The notes under the pieces were generated by a model. It was not told the DNA's origin. It saw only the letters and a list, made by a program, of their open reading frames with translations, and did no database searches. Source: DASTPP01 sp035762175 (GTDB lineage Bacteria > Myxococcota_A > Polyangia > Polyangiales > Polyangiaceae). From it: 64,000 bases of DNA. Of this stretch, positions 17,418-28,555 are shown piece by piece (the first letter of the stretch is position 1; every line of letters starts with the position of its first letter). Position numbers and translations under genes: made by a program. The stretch lies in contig DASTPP010000174.1 of the NCBI GenBank assembly GCA_035762175.1, forward strand, positions 94,258 through 158,257, read 5' to 3'.

Positions 17418-17990
17418 TCAGGGCGAGGGGGGGCGCAGCCCGGCTAGAATGACCGTGACGAGCCGACGGACTGCCGCCTTCGACGACAGGCCGTCGGCCG
17501 CCGCGAGGGCGTGCAGGCAGTAGTTCGCGAGCTCGTCGGCCCCGACGTCGTCGCGCACCTTGCCGCCCTCCGCAGCCTCGGCGAGCAGGTCTCGCAGCAA
17601 GTCGCGCAGGTGTTGACGCGCCCGGGCGACGTGCTCGCCGCGGTGTAGCAAGGCCGCGAGCTCATGGCCGTGATGTTCGTGGGCCATGAGCGCGTAGGCC
17701 TCGAGCACGGCCGCGAGCCGCTCGCCGGCACCGCACGCCTGATCGCGCACCTTGGAAAAGTGCTCGAGGTGGCCGGCGACGTGGCGCTCGTGCCAAGCGG
17801 TCAAGATCGCTTCGACGTCGGAGAAGTACTTGTAGAGCGTCGCCCGCCCGATGCCGGCCCCTTCGGCGATCTGCGACATCGTCACCGACCGAAGCCCGTG
17901 CTTTTCGACGAGCGCCGCCGCGGCGTCGAGGACCGCGTCGCGCACCTCGCGGCGGTGCGCCTCGATGGTCTCGTTCCACAGCTTCGGCAC
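17418..17990 (-). CDS. TetR-family repressor
   Basis: 190 residues from GTG 17990 (VPKLWNETIEAHRREVRDAV). The N-terminal helix-turn-helix is MSQIAEGAGIGRATLYKYFS. The ligand domain has a histidine cluster (MAHEHHGHELAALLHRGEHV), which might bind metal or simply be structural. It is divergent from a small membrane-protein operon, with a near-perfect operator palindrome between them. Confidence 0.88.
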   Translation of the reverse strand: MPKLWNETIEAHRREVRDAVLDAAAALVEKHGLRSVTMSQIAEGAGIGRATLYKYFSDVEAILTAWHERHVAGHLEHFSKVRDQACGAGERLAAVLEAYALMAHEHHGHELAALLHRGEHVARARQHLRDLLRDLLAEAAEGGKVRDDVGADELANYCLHALAAADGLSSKAAVRRLVTVILAGLRPPSP

Positions 17991-18018
17991 CGCGCCAGTA
18001 TACGCGGCGGGGCGACCG

Positions 18019-18061
18019 GAGACAGTTTGTATTTGACAGAGACATACTGTCTCGCAAAATA
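18019..18061 (+). promoter_or_regulatory. Promoter with TetR operator
   Basis: A sigma-70-like promoter reads TTGACA (18033-18038), 17 bp, AAAATA (18056-18061), facing the membrane-protein operon. Inverted arms GAGACAGTTTGT (18019-18030) and ACATACTGTCTC (18042-18053) match at 11 of 12 positions and flank or overlap the -35 and spacer. Binding there would block RNA polymerase and could also repress the divergent tetR gene. Confidence 0.75.
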
Positions 18062-18109
18062 AGGGGCGTCGCGAACGCTCGGACGAGCACTGCGCGACGG
18101 AGGACCCCC

Positions 18110-18313
18110 ATGGCCGCCCTGCCCCCCGACCCCAACCCCGACGGCGACCCCGGCGCGGGGCCCGACCCCGGCCCCCCGCGCTGGGTGAAAGGTTTCGGCC
18201 TCGTCGCCCTCGCCCTGGTCGTGCTGTTCCTCGTCGCGCACCTCGCGGGGGGCGGCTTCGCCGGCCACGAGCCGCCCGCCGGCCCCAGCGAACACGGCAC
18301 GCATCGGCCATGA
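18110..18313 (+). CDS. Small single-pass membrane protein
   Basis: 67 residues: a Pro/Gly/Asp-rich N terminus, one transmembrane helix (GFGLVALALVVLFLVAHLAG, about 28-47) and a His-containing tail (GHEPPAGPSEHGTHRP). No family recognised. The stop overlaps the next start (ATGA), so the two work together, controlled by the TetR operator upstream. Confidence 0.65.
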   Translation: MAALPPDPNPDGDPGAGPDPGPPRWVKGFGLVALALVVLFLVAHLAGGGFAGHEPPAGPSEHGTHRP

Positions 18314-18834
18314 CGATGGCGCCGGGCCTCCGCAAGTTCGCGCTCACCACGCACGTCACGTCGTCGGTCGGTTGGCTCGGCGCCGTCGCCACCTTCCTTG
18401 CCCTCGCCGTCGCCGGCCTGACCAGCCACGACGCGCTGACGATGCGCGCCGCCTACCTGTCGATGGAGTTGACCGGCCGGTTCGTCATCGTCCCCCTGTG
18501 CCTCGCCTCGCTGCTGACCGGCCTCGTCCAAGCGCTGGGCACCCCCTGGGGCTTGTTCCGCCACTATTGGGTCCTGATCAAGCTCGTGATGACCTTGCTC
18601 GCCACCATCGTCTTGCTGGTGCACATGCGGCCGATTCGCCTCATGGCGGTCGTGGCGGCCGAGACGACCTTGTCCGCCGGCGATTTCGGCAGGCTACGAG
18701 TCCAGCTCGCGGCCGACGCGGCCGCCGCCCTACTGGTGTTGCTCGTGGCCACGACGCTGTCGGTCTACAAGCCGCGGGGCGTGACACGGTACGGGCGCAG
18801 GCGAAGCGAGGGGCGTACGATCGTACCGCCGTAG
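18310..18834 (+). CDS. Four-helix integral membrane protein (DUF2269-like)
   Basis: 174 residues with about four transmembrane helices. The first carries H-V-T-S-S-V-G-W and the third lies near GLVQALGTPWGLFRHYWVLIK, with conserved His/Trp placements reminiscent of DUF2269 or CopD-like proteins. Function unknown; heme or copper binding by the intramembrane histidines is conceivable. Second gene of the TetR-controlled pair. Confidence 0.65.
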   Translation: MTMAPGLRKFALTTHVTSSVGWLGAVATFLALAVAGLTSHDALTMRAAYLSMELTGRFVIVPLCLASLLTGLVQALGTPWGLFRHYWVLIKLVMTLLATIVLLVHMRPIRLMAVVAAETTLSAGDFGRLRVQLAADAAAALLVLLVATTLSVYKPRGVTRYGRRRSEGRTIVPP

Positions 18835-18945
18835 AGTCGGCGGTCCTTCGCTCGCCTACGTCGCGGGCCCCCTCGGCGGGCCGCCTCGCGGCGGGTAGTC
18901 GGAGGAAACGAAGTCGGCCGAAGAGTGGAGCCCCGTCCTCGGCAC

Positions 18946-19923
18946 TCAGCCCCGGCGCGGCGCGCCCGCCCGGCGGGGTCGCTCGGCCCGGTCGGCCGGG
19001 CCGAGTTCGTCGAGGAGGAAGCCCCACACCGCCGCGACGCGCGGCACGTCGCGCAGCGCGCGGTGGCCGACCAGCCAGAGGTCGTCCGAGGGCCAGGCGG
19101 CCGCATCGGGGGCGAGCGCGTCGGCGAACGCCACGGGGGCGAGGGCGTGCACGCGCGCGTAGGGCTCGGGGGCGAGCACGACGCCGAGCCCGGAGCGGGC
19201 GGCGACGAGCTGCGAGGCGAAGTGGCTCGTCCGTAGGACGACGTCGGCCCGGGGCGCGTGCCGCGCGAGCCAGCGCGCCGTCGGGATGCTGGCGAGGTCT
19301 CGGTCCCAGGTGATCCACGGGGCGTCCTCCCAGGCGTTCATGCGCCCGAGCGCCTTCGCCAGGTCGGGTGACGCGACGGCGACCCAGCGCGTCGTCATGA
19401 GCTTCGTCATGACGAGGTCGGCCCCTTGCGGGCGCACGGAGCGGAGGGCGAGGTCGGCCTCGTGCCGCGTGAGGTCGATCGCGCGCACGGACGCGTCGAG
19501 CTCGATGCGAATCTTCGGCCAGCGGGCGCGCAGGCGCACGAGCGCGGGGGCGATGAAGGCGTCGGCCATGCCGGGCGCGACGCTCAGGCGCACGACCCCT
19601 TCGGCCGTCGACTCGAGCCCCGAGGCGTCGCGCGCGAAGCGCCCGTGGGCCGCCTCCATCGCCTCGGCGGCGGGCAGGACGAATTCGGCGCTCCGCGTGG
19701 GGGCGAGGCCCTCGCGCGAGCGGTCGAAGAGCCGCGCGCCGAGCGAGGCCTCGAGCGCCGCGAGGCGGCGGCTCACCGTCGAGGTGTCGACGCCGAGGCG
19801 CAGGCCGGCGGCGCCCAAGCTGCCCTGGCGGTAGACGGCCAAGAAGATGCGTACGTCGTCCCAACGGGCGTCGCCGAGGTCTTGCGATTTTGCGGCCACA
19901 GCTTGTAAATTTGGGTGCTGCAT
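18946..19923 (-). CDS. LysR-family transcriptional regulator
   Basis: 325 residues with the N-terminal winged helix (DVRIFLAVYRQGSLGAAGLR, VDTSTVSRRLAALEASLGAR, LFDRS) and a substrate-binding domain. It starts at ATG 19923, only 30 bp from the divergent epimerase-like gene, which it very likely controls. The co-inducer is unknown. Confidence 0.9.
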   Translation of the reverse strand: MQHPNLQAVAAKSQDLGDARWDDVRIFLAVYRQGSLGAAGLRLGVDTSTVSRRLAALEASLGARLFDRSREGLAPTRSAEFVLPAAEAMEAAHGRFARDASGLESTAEGVVRLSVAPGMADAFIAPALVRLRARWPKIRIELDASVRAIDLTRHEADLALRSVRPQGADLVMTKLMTTRWVAVASPDLAKALGRMNAWEDAPWITWDRDLASIPTARWLARHAPRADVVLRTSHFASQLVAARSGLGVVLAPEPYARVHALAPVAFADALAPDAAAWPSDDLWLVGHRALRDVPRVAAVWGFLLDELGPADRAERPRRAGAPRRG

Positions 19924-19953
19924 TGCGACCGCGCAAGACCCATTCTTTGCGCC

Positions 19954-20913
19954 ATGAGCGACGAACGAGCCTCCCTGCACGTGGTCCTGGGCGCGGGTCA
20001 GATCGGCACCCGCGTCGCCGACATCCTTCTCGCCCGCGGGCGCCGCGTGCGCGTCGTGCGCCGGGGGCGAGGCGGCGAGCCGCGCGCCGGCCTCGAGTGG
20101 GCGAGCGGCGACGTCAGCGACCTCGCCTTCGCCGCCGACGTCACGCGCGGCGCGGCCGTCGTCTACGACTGCATGAACCCGCCCTACCACCGCTGGCCCG
20201 AGCTGCTCTTGCCCATCGGCCGGGGCGCACTGCACGGCGCGGCGAAGGCGGGCGCGAAGCTCGTCGCGCTCGACTGCCTGTACATGTACGGGCGGCCCGA
20301 GGGCCCCCTGCACGAGGGCTCGCCGCTCGCGCCCTGCAGCAAGAAGGGCGCGCTGCGCGTCGCGCTCGCCGAAGAGCGGCTCGCGGCGCACCGCGGGGGC
20401 GGCGTTCGCGTCGCCATCGGCCGCGCGAGCGACTTCTTCGGCCCGAACCTGCCCTTCTCCTCCTGGAACGCGCGCTTCTTCGAGCGCATCGCCGCCGGCA
20501 AGCCGGGCGAGTGCATGGGCGACCCCGACCTGCCGCACTCGTACACCTACGCGCCCGACGTCGCCCGCGCGCTCGTCACGCTGGGCGAGCGCGACGAGGC
20601 GCTCGGCCGGGTCTGGCACCTGCCGACGAACCCCGCCGAGAGCACGCGGGCGCTGGCGGCGCGGCTGGGCCGGGCCCTCGGCGTTCGGGCCGAGGTGGCG
20701 CGCGTGCCGCGCTTCGTCCTGCGGACGGCGGGCGTGTTCTCGCCGCTCCTGCGCGAGGTCGCGGAGATGGCCTACCAGTGGGACGTCCCCTTCGTGCTCG
20801 ACGACGCGCGCTTCCGCGCCGCGTTCGGGCAGGGGCCGACGCCGATCGACGAGGCCGTCGCCGCGACGGCCGCCTGGGCGCGCGGGCGCTTCGGCTTCCG
20901 CGCGGCGGCGTGA
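19954..20913 (+). CDS. NAD(P)-dependent epimerase/dehydratase-like protein
   Basis: 319-residue Rossmann-fold protein with the nucleotide site VLGAGQIGTRVA near residue 10. The extended-SDR pattern continues with ALDCLYMYGRPEGPL and VRVAIGRASDFFGPN. The catalytic YxxxK is not clear-cut, as in many atypical (NmrA-like) members, so the substrate is unknown. The ATG at 19954 was chosen over an earlier in-frame TTG. Divergent LysR regulator at 19923. Confidence 0.8.
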   Translation: MSDERASLHVVLGAGQIGTRVADILLARGRRVRVVRRGRGGEPRAGLEWASGDVSDLAFAADVTRGAAVVYDCMNPPYHRWPELLLPIGRGALHGAAKAGAKLVALDCLYMYGRPEGPLHEGSPLAPCSKKGALRVALAEERLAAHRGGGVRVAIGRASDFFGPNLPFSSWNARFFERIAAGKPGECMGDPDLPHSYTYAPDVARALVTLGERDEALGRVWHLPTNPAESTRALAARLGRALGVRAEVARVPRFVLRTAGVFSPLLREVAEMAYQWDVPFVLDDARFRAAFGQGPTPIDEAVAATAAWARGRFGFRAAA

Positions 20914-21047
20914 GCGCGTTGCGGCGTGCACCGAGGGCCCCTTGAGCCCGCCGGCACGGGCGGGTAAGGCAGCCCCCGACCTCGGCGTTGGCGAGACGCG
21001 TGCACCCGACGACGCGTCGTTCGAACACAGGGGCAAGAAGGAGTAGC

Positions 21048-21617
21048 ATGGGGAGCAGAAAGAAGGCGAAGGCGGCATCTACCTTCGCCGCGCTCGTCGC
21101 GCTGGCCGTCGGTGTCCGACCCTCGACCCTTCGGGCGGACACGCCGAACGTCGTCGTCGCCGATCTCGGCCTGCACGTCGTCGGCGTGGGCTACGAGCGG
21201 GTGTTCTCCGATCGGTGGTCGGCGCAGGCGGCGGCCGAATTCTATAGCCCTTGGACCGTCAACCGCGACTTCCTCGGGCTCGGGGGCTCGCGCTGGGACG
21301 GCACGCAGGATCTGGCCGGCGGCGGCCTGCGCGTCCGGGCGTTCTTCACCCCGCTGGGCGGCCCGGGCGGTCTCTTCGTCTCACCCTTCGTCCAAGCCAT
21401 GGCCGTGCGCGCCACGGTGCGCGGTGAGGCGGAGGGCGGCGCCGCCTGGGCGGCGGGGGCGGCGGCGGGGTACGGGTTCTTGCTCGGCGAGCGCGTGCTG
21501 CTGCGGCTCGGGGCGGGGGCCCAGTATCACGCGGCCCGGGTGCGCGGGGGCGACGAGCCGCCCGGGTTTTCGGGCCTCTTCCCCCACCTCGATCTCAACG
21601 TCGGGTATCGCTTCTGA
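21048..21617 (+). CDS. Predicted outer-membrane beta-barrel protein
   Basis: 189 residues with a signal peptide (to about LRAD), then alternating hydrophobic strands with Gly/aromatic girdles and a terminal Phe (LDLNVGYRF), the usual barrel-assembly signal. The start at 21048 has AAGGAG in front. Length fits an eight-stranded barrel. No specific family recognised. Confidence 0.65.
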   Translation: MGSRKKAKAASTFAALVALAVGVRPSTLRADTPNVVVADLGLHVVGVGYERVFSDRWSAQAAAEFYSPWTVNRDFLGLGGSRWDGTQDLAGGGLRVRAFFTPLGGPGGLFVSPFVQAMAVRATVRGEAEGGAAWAAGAAAGYGFLLGERVLLRLGAGAQYHAARVRGGDEPPGFSGLFPHLDLNVGYRF

Positions 21618-21733
21618 GGCCCGCCGGGCGCCTCGGCGAAGTGGTCGAGGCGCGCGAAGCACAGAAGGCAGGCGAGCACCACGGCCGCGAGCACGAAGGC
21701 GCGGCGGCGGGCATCCGGTTTCTGGCTCGTCAT
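21527..21733 (-). CDS. Possible small membrane protein
   Basis: 68 residues. A basic N terminus (MTSQKPDARRR) is followed by one hydrophobic helix (AFVLAAVVLACLLCFARL) and a polar tail. The last third overlaps the end of the barrel gene antisense, so the C terminus may be fortuitous. The rest of the gap 21618-21940 shows nothing else. Confidence 0.35.
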   Translation of the reverse strand: MTSQKPDARRRAFVLAAVVLACLLCFARLDHFAEAPGGPQKRYPTLRSRWGKRPENPGGSSPPRTRAA

Positions 21734-21940
21734 GGGCTGGCGCTCCGCAACTGCCGGGCATCGCACGTCGGCTCGCAAGAGAGGAGGTCTCGGCGCCCGG
21801 CCACCCCGTGCGTCGGCGCCCGGCTCGACGAGCAGGGCCGGCGCTGGCGGTTCGTTCGGGCGGGGCTGGCCTAACGCGCGGTGCGAGGTCCGAGCCACTG
21901 TCCGCGTCGGGACTCTTCGGTTACCCTCGGCGCCGGACCC

Positions 21941-22333
21941 GTGGCCGATCCGCCGCCCCGCCTGCCCCGCGTGCTGCTCGTCGCGGGCGACGACCGCGTC
22001 GCGCGCTCGCTCGGCCGTGCCCTGCGCGCGTCGGCCGAGCTCGTGATGGCGCGCGACGCCCGGTCGGCCCTCGGGCTGCTTGCCGGGCGGCGCTTCGAGG
22101 TCGTCGTCGCGCAGCTCGCCCTGCCCGACGGCGATGGCCTCGCCGTGCTCGCCGAGGCTGAGCGCCTCTGCCCCGGCGCGGGGCGCGCCTTGTTCGCTTG
22201 GGCGGGCCCAACGCCCGAGGCCGAGCTCGCCCTGGGCGAGGGCCGCCTCGCAGCCTTGCTCTGCCGGCCCGAGGGCCTCGTCGAGCTCGTCGCCCTCGTG
22301 CGGAGCCAGGCGCCCGGGGGCGGGCCCGGATAG
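21941..22333 (+). CDS. Degenerate response-regulator receiver domain
   Basis: 130 residues from GTG 21941, a stand-alone receiver-like fold (RVLLVAGDDRVARSLGRALR ... FEVVVAQLALPDGDGLAVL). The acidic pair (D17-D18) remains. The phospho-acceptor position holds Gln (Q58 in VVAQLALP), and the conserved Lys near the end is replaced in LLCRPEG. It cannot be phosphorylated in the usual way. No kinase or output domain adjoins it. Confidence 0.6.
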   Translation: MADPPPRLPRVLLVAGDDRVARSLGRALRASAELVMARDARSALGLLAGRRFEVVVAQLALPDGDGLAVLAEAERLCPGAGRALFAWAGPTPEAELALGEGRLAALLCRPEGLVELVALVRSQAPGGGPG

Positions 22334-22485
22334 GAATTTCGTCGCCCCACCCGGAGCCATCCTTCAGGCCCGCCCGGCGGGTCCGTAAGCCGCACGTTCG
22401 TTTGCTGGGCGACGTCGTAAGATCCGCCAGGGGCGCCACGCCGGCCGCTACCCTTGCGCGCAGCGCACGCGGCCGGCCACCCTAC

Positions 22486-22585
22486 TTCTGCCTCGGGCCG
22501 GGGCCGGCCGTCTCGACCGAGTTCGGCTCGTAACGAGCCGAGCTCTCGACCCGCGACGCCGAGGTCGTGCCCGACCCGAGGCAGA
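22486..22585. repeat. Distant 12-bp inverted repeat
   Basis: TTCTGCCTCGGG at 22486-22497 and its exact reverse complement at 22574-22585, 76 bp apart, sit just downstream of copA2. They could pair in a transcript and shape its 3' end. No U-tract follows, so a terminator call is not justified. Confidence 0.35.
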
Positions 22586-22590
22586 ACCGC

Positions 22591-25119
<2,529 letters not shown>

Positions 25120-25191
25120 CGCGTTCTCCGCCGAGCTTGGGCCTCTGGGAGAGGCATCGTACCGGGCTTCGGGCGCCGGCCTCTGAAGCCG

Positions 25192-25218
25192 CAGACGCAC
25201 TCGGGCGCGCCCCATTAC
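25192..25218 (-). promoter_or_regulatory. Shared copper-regulon promoter element, second ATPase copy
   Basis: Minus-strand GTAATG, 15 bp, CGTCTGC pointing at the YHS-type ATPase, about 73 bp from its start codon. The flanking CG before GTAATG and TG before CGTCTGC are also shared with the copA1 copy. Spacer sequence is otherwise different, supporting function of the two boxes. Confidence 0.7.
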
Positions 25219-25349
25219 GCCCGGGTAACGAGGCCACTCGGCCGGCCTTCGGCCAGGCCAAGCGGAGCCGCGCCCGCCTGCAGGCCTCTCGGCCAGCCTT
25301 CACGGAACGGGTCAGGGCCCGGCCTGATGCGGCCAAGGGCGCCGGCCCT

Positions 25350-25415
25350 CTACGCCGCGGGCCTGCGCCGGCACTCTTCGGCGCACCGACGGCAGGCTGC
25401 CGCTCCTGGGTCATG
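25350..25415 (-). pseudogene. Remnant of a Csp-like four-helix copper-binding protein
   Basis: One minus-strand frame ends HDPGAAACRRCAEECRRRPA then a stop at 25350. That is the final helix of DUF326/Csp four-helix-bundle copper storage proteins (CRRCAEECR pattern). An in-frame stop lies five codons upstream and no further coding is visible, so only the last ~22 codons remain. It sits just upstream of the second copper ATPase, on its strand. The rest of the gap 25220-25864 shows no gene I can support. Confidence 0.5.
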
Positions 25416-25864
25416 GTTACCTCCAGATCAGTCGGGGTGAGGTGCCCCCTCTGCGATCGCCCGTATCAGCAAGCGTCGTGCCCCGCGGCCGCTAGAAAGA
25501 CCTTGCCGGCCGCGGAGCGGGGCGTTCGCTCGCGCCGACTCTCTCTCGAGCTGCACGGCAGAAGCGCCCCATGGGCATCGTGCCCGCGAGGCAAGGAACC
25601 TCGGTGCCCCAGGCCGACCTCGCTCCCCTCGGGCAGGGGGAGAGTGACTCGCCAGATCAATAACCGCGCCCGTTACACGTAACCCCCGAGGTCACATCGG
25701 GGCGACAACGACGCGAGGTTTTACGGCCCCGGGGCCTCGGCCCGAAACGGAGCGGACGCGAAGCCGCACCTCGGCAGCGCGGTCGGCTCGGCTACGCTCC
25801 GCCCCCAACGTCCCCCTACACCCGGGCCCTCCGGGATGACGCCCGGCACGGCACAAACGATCGC

Positions 25865-26692
25865 TTAGTCGTGCCTGCGAAGCTCGCGCAAGAAGGCCTC
25901 GATCTCGGGCGCGAACGCCCGGGCAAAATCCTCGGTGCTCCGCAAGTCGTCCGACATCGACGCTCGCGCCATGCGACCGCGCGGCAGGCGTTCGGCCAAG
26001 GCCTTCGCCAGCGCGACGGGGTGCCGCCAGTCGGCGCCCGCGAACACGAGCGTCGGGGCCTGAATGCCGAGCAGTTCGTCGACGTGTCGGAACGCGCGGT
26101 CGCGGCCGATGGCGGCGGCGGCCGCGAGGCTGGCGGGGTTGGCGTCGGGCATCGCCTCGCGCACCATCGCCCCGATGACGGGTGACAGGTCGGCCAGGAT
26201 CGGCGCCCACGCGGCCTCGACGCCCCGCGTGCGCATGCGCTCGGCGAACGCCGCCATGAACGCGAGCTCGGCGGCCTTCGCCGCGTCGTCTTCGATGTCT
26301 TCGACGCTGATCAACACCAGGCCGGACACGCGGCCCGGGTACGCCATCGCCGTTCGCAGAGCGACCGTCGCGCCCAGGCCGGCGCCGCCGACCACGGCGC
26401 GCGACGCGCGAAGGCGGTCGAGCAGCGAGACGACGTCGTCGGCGTACTGGGCCCACGTATGACGCGCCTCGTCGGCGCACACCGAGCGGCCGTAGCCGCG
26501 CACGTCGGGCAGCACCACCGTCGCGGCCGAGCCGAGGCGCTCGGCCAGAGGGACCAAGCTGCGGTGGTCGGGGCCGCCGCCGTGCATGAGTACCAACACC
26601 GGGAGCTGCGACGCCGCGGCCGCGTGGGGCTCTTGCGTAGAGAACGCGCACAGGGGGCAGCCATCGCCGCCGGCGTAGTCGAGCCGAACCAT
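25865..26692 (-). CDS. Alpha/beta-hydrolase-fold protein lacking the Ser nucleophile
   Basis: 275 residues with the oxyanion loop MHGGGPD (36-42), LPDVRGYGRS and FAGADWRHPVALA of the fold. The nucleophile elbow reads G103-A-G105-L-G107, so the position of the catalytic Ser in GxSxG is Gly. Unless sequence error is involved, it is not a classical hydrolase and may bind a ligand. N-terminal cysteines (GCPLC) are present. The ATG at 26692 was chosen; the extension to 26812 is Arg-rich and unlikely. Confidence 0.75.
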   Translation of the reverse strand: MVRLDYAGGDGCPLCAFSTQEPHAAAASQLPVLVLMHGGGPDHRSLVPLAERLGSAATVVLPDVRGYGRSVCADEARHTWAQYADDVVSLLDRLRASRAVVGGAGLGATVALRTAMAYPGRVSGLVLISVEDIEDDAAKAAELAFMAAFAERMRTRGVEAAWAPILADLSPVIGAMVREAMPDANPASLAAAAAIGRDRAFRHVDELLGIQAPTLVFAGADWRHPVALAKALAERLPRGRMARASMSDDLRSTEDFARAFAPEIEAFLRELRRHD

Positions 26693-26882
26693 CAGGCCGC
26701 ACACACTAACAGCGCACCCACGGACGGGCGAGTTGCCATGACGCTCTGGCAGGGGGCGACGCCGACGGGGGCGACGGTGACCTCGCCAGTCACCGCTAAC
26801 CTGCGCGGTCACACTCCAACGAACGGCCTGGCGAGACGTTCCGAGCGTGCGATACCTTCACCGTGCGAGAGGGCGCGCGACG

Positions 26883-26996
26883 ATGAGCTGTTCCCGCTGT
26901 TCGACCGGCCGCAAGCGCCGGGGGGTGGTCGGTTGGCTGTGGCTCGCCGCCCTGGCCGCGCTGGTGGTTTTTGCGTTCCTCCGGGCGTCGCCTTGA
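26883..26996 (+). CDS. Possible 37-residue membrane peptide
   Basis: ATG 26883 opens MSCSRCSTGRKRRG followed by one hydrophobic helix (VVGWLWLAALAALVVFAFL) and RASP. The CxxC plus basic patch plus helix arrangement looks like a genuine small membrane protein. It ends about 50 bp before the AraC-type gene on the same strand. The ribosome site is weak. Confidence 0.4.
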   Translation: MSCSRCSTGRKRRGVVGWLWLAALAALVVFAFLRASP

Positions 26997-27048
26997 TTGC
27001 GGGCGGCTCGCTCGGCCGAAGCCGGACGTGGCGCGCGCGGGCGGCGCA

Positions 27049-27972
27049 GTGAGCCGCGTGCCTTCTGCGCGAGCGCCGGGCAAGGCGGCCGAAGGTCGCC
27101 CCAAGGAGAGGCCCGCACGCGCGCCGAGGGGCGCCTGGGCGGGCCGCGTCTTCTTCGCCCCGGGGCGAATGCTCTACGTCGGGCCGGGGGCCGACTCGTC
27201 GCCCCATGCGCACCACGCCGTCCAGGTCGCCATCTCCTTCGCCGAGCCCTTGCGGTATCGGAGGGCGCGAGGCCGCTGGCGCTCCGGCCACGTCATGGCG
27301 TTGCCCGCCGACGTCGAGCACGAGTTCGGGGCGACGGCCGGGCCGCTCGCCTTGATCTACCTCGAACCCGACGGCGCTTCGGGGCGGCAGATGAACGGCG
27401 CGCTCGTGGCCGACGCCGACGGCGCCGAGGCGCGACTGGCGGCGTCGCTCGAGGGCGTGGGGGCCCCGTCGGGCCGAGACGAGGCGCTACGCTTCGTCGA
27501 GCTCGTCGCAGCCTGCCTCGCCGGTGGCGCCGGGCCGCCGCCACCGCGGCACCCGGCGGTGACGAAGGCCCTCACCTACGTGCGCGGCCTCGAGCTCGGC
27601 GCAGGCATCCGCGAACGGGACATCGCCCCGCACGTGGGCCTTTCGCCCGGGCGGCTCTCGCACCTCTTCGCCCGCGAAGTGGGGGTGCCCTTCCGGCCCT
27701 ACGTGCTGTGGTTGCGCCTCGAGAAGGCCGTGGGGGCCTTGGCCGCCGGGGCGACGCTCACCGAGGCGGCGCACGCGGCGGGCTTCGCCGACTCGGCGCA
27801 CCTGACGCGAACCTGCCGCCGCATGTTCGGCACGCCCCCCTCGGCCATTGCGTCCGGCGTCTCGTTCGAGGGCAGGCCCTCGTTCAAAGGGCCCCTGTTA
27901 GGCGCGACCGCTGGCGGACGTGGCTGCGGCGTCGGAGCGAGCCCCGAAAAAGCCACGTCGTCGAGTCGGTGA
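27049..27972 (+). CDS. AraC-family transcriptional regulator
   Basis: 307 residues from GTG 27049. A cupin-like N-terminal sensor (SPHAHHAVQVAISFAEPLRY, VMALPADVEHEFGA) is followed by the double helix-turn-helix (IAPHVGLSPGRLSHLFAREV and LTEAAHAAGFADSAHLTRTC, then RRMFGTPPS). The last 40 residues after the domain are Gly/Ser-rich and may be read-through. The target is unknown; the neighbouring pseudogene may once have been regulated by it. Confidence 0.8.
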   Translation: MSRVPSARAPGKAAEGRPKERPARAPRGAWAGRVFFAPGRMLYVGPGADSSPHAHHAVQVAISFAEPLRYRRARGRWRSGHVMALPADVEHEFGATAGPLALIYLEPDGASGRQMNGALVADADGAEARLAASLEGVGAPSGRDEALRFVELVAACLAGGAGPPPPRHPAVTKALTYVRGLELGAGIRERDIAPHVGLSPGRLSHLFAREVGVPFRPYVLWLRLEKAVGALAAGATLTEAAHAAGFADSAHLTRTCRRMFGTPPSAIASGVSFEGRPSFKGPLLGATAGGRGCGVGASPEKATSSSR

Positions 27973-28514
27973 CGCAGCCCTTCCGCGTCTTCGAAGCGGG
28001 GCATTACCGCGGGCGGTGCCCTTCAGCGAAGGCGCCGTCGTCGAGTTTCCCGAGCCGATCGGCCCGCGCGAGGCCTATCTCTTCCCCTGGTCCGACGTCG
28101 TCTACTACCCGAAGACCCTCGGCGCCCAGACCTCGCTCAGGCGCTTCGCCCTCGAGCCAGCGTGGGCCGGCCGACTGGCGAGCGGCCTCGTACGTGCCGG
28201 CGCGCGCCGGTGGCTCGCGCGACCAGGGGTCGCCCAGGGAAATCGGAGCGTGATCGACCGACTCAAGCGCCGCTACCGGGGCCGCGACCCGTTCGCGCTC
28301 GTGGTCACGGTCGAAGCCGAGCGCCGTTCCATGAAGATGCGCCTCGCCGGGCGGCACCAAGCCGACGCGACGGCCGACGGCGCGGCCGCGATCGCGAGGG
28401 CGCTCCTTGACGGGGGGTGACCGAGCCGGGGGTTTGGCTGCCCGAGCAGGCCATCTCGCACGACCAGTTCTTCGCGGAGTTTGGCACGATGGGCTGGACG
28501 TCAACAACGGTCGG
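27973..28514 (+). pseudogene. Saccharopine-dehydrogenase-like C-terminal remnant, frameshifted
   Basis: Three frame segments in order resemble the C-terminal third of saccharopine-dehydrogenase-family membrane reductases: TQPFRVFEAGHYRGR; then AVPFSEGAVVEFPEPIGPRE, AYLFPWSDVVYYPKTLG and onward to AIARALLDGG; then VTEPGVWLPEQAISHDQFF to a stop at 28514. The second break is in a run of six G at about 28414, where one extra G would restore the frame. The NAD-binding N-terminal half is absent, so the copy is truncated as well as frameshifted. Confidence 0.55.
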
Positions 28515-28555
28515 CCCGTGATGGGCACCGCCCCTCGACCCGCCAGGGCGACAGC

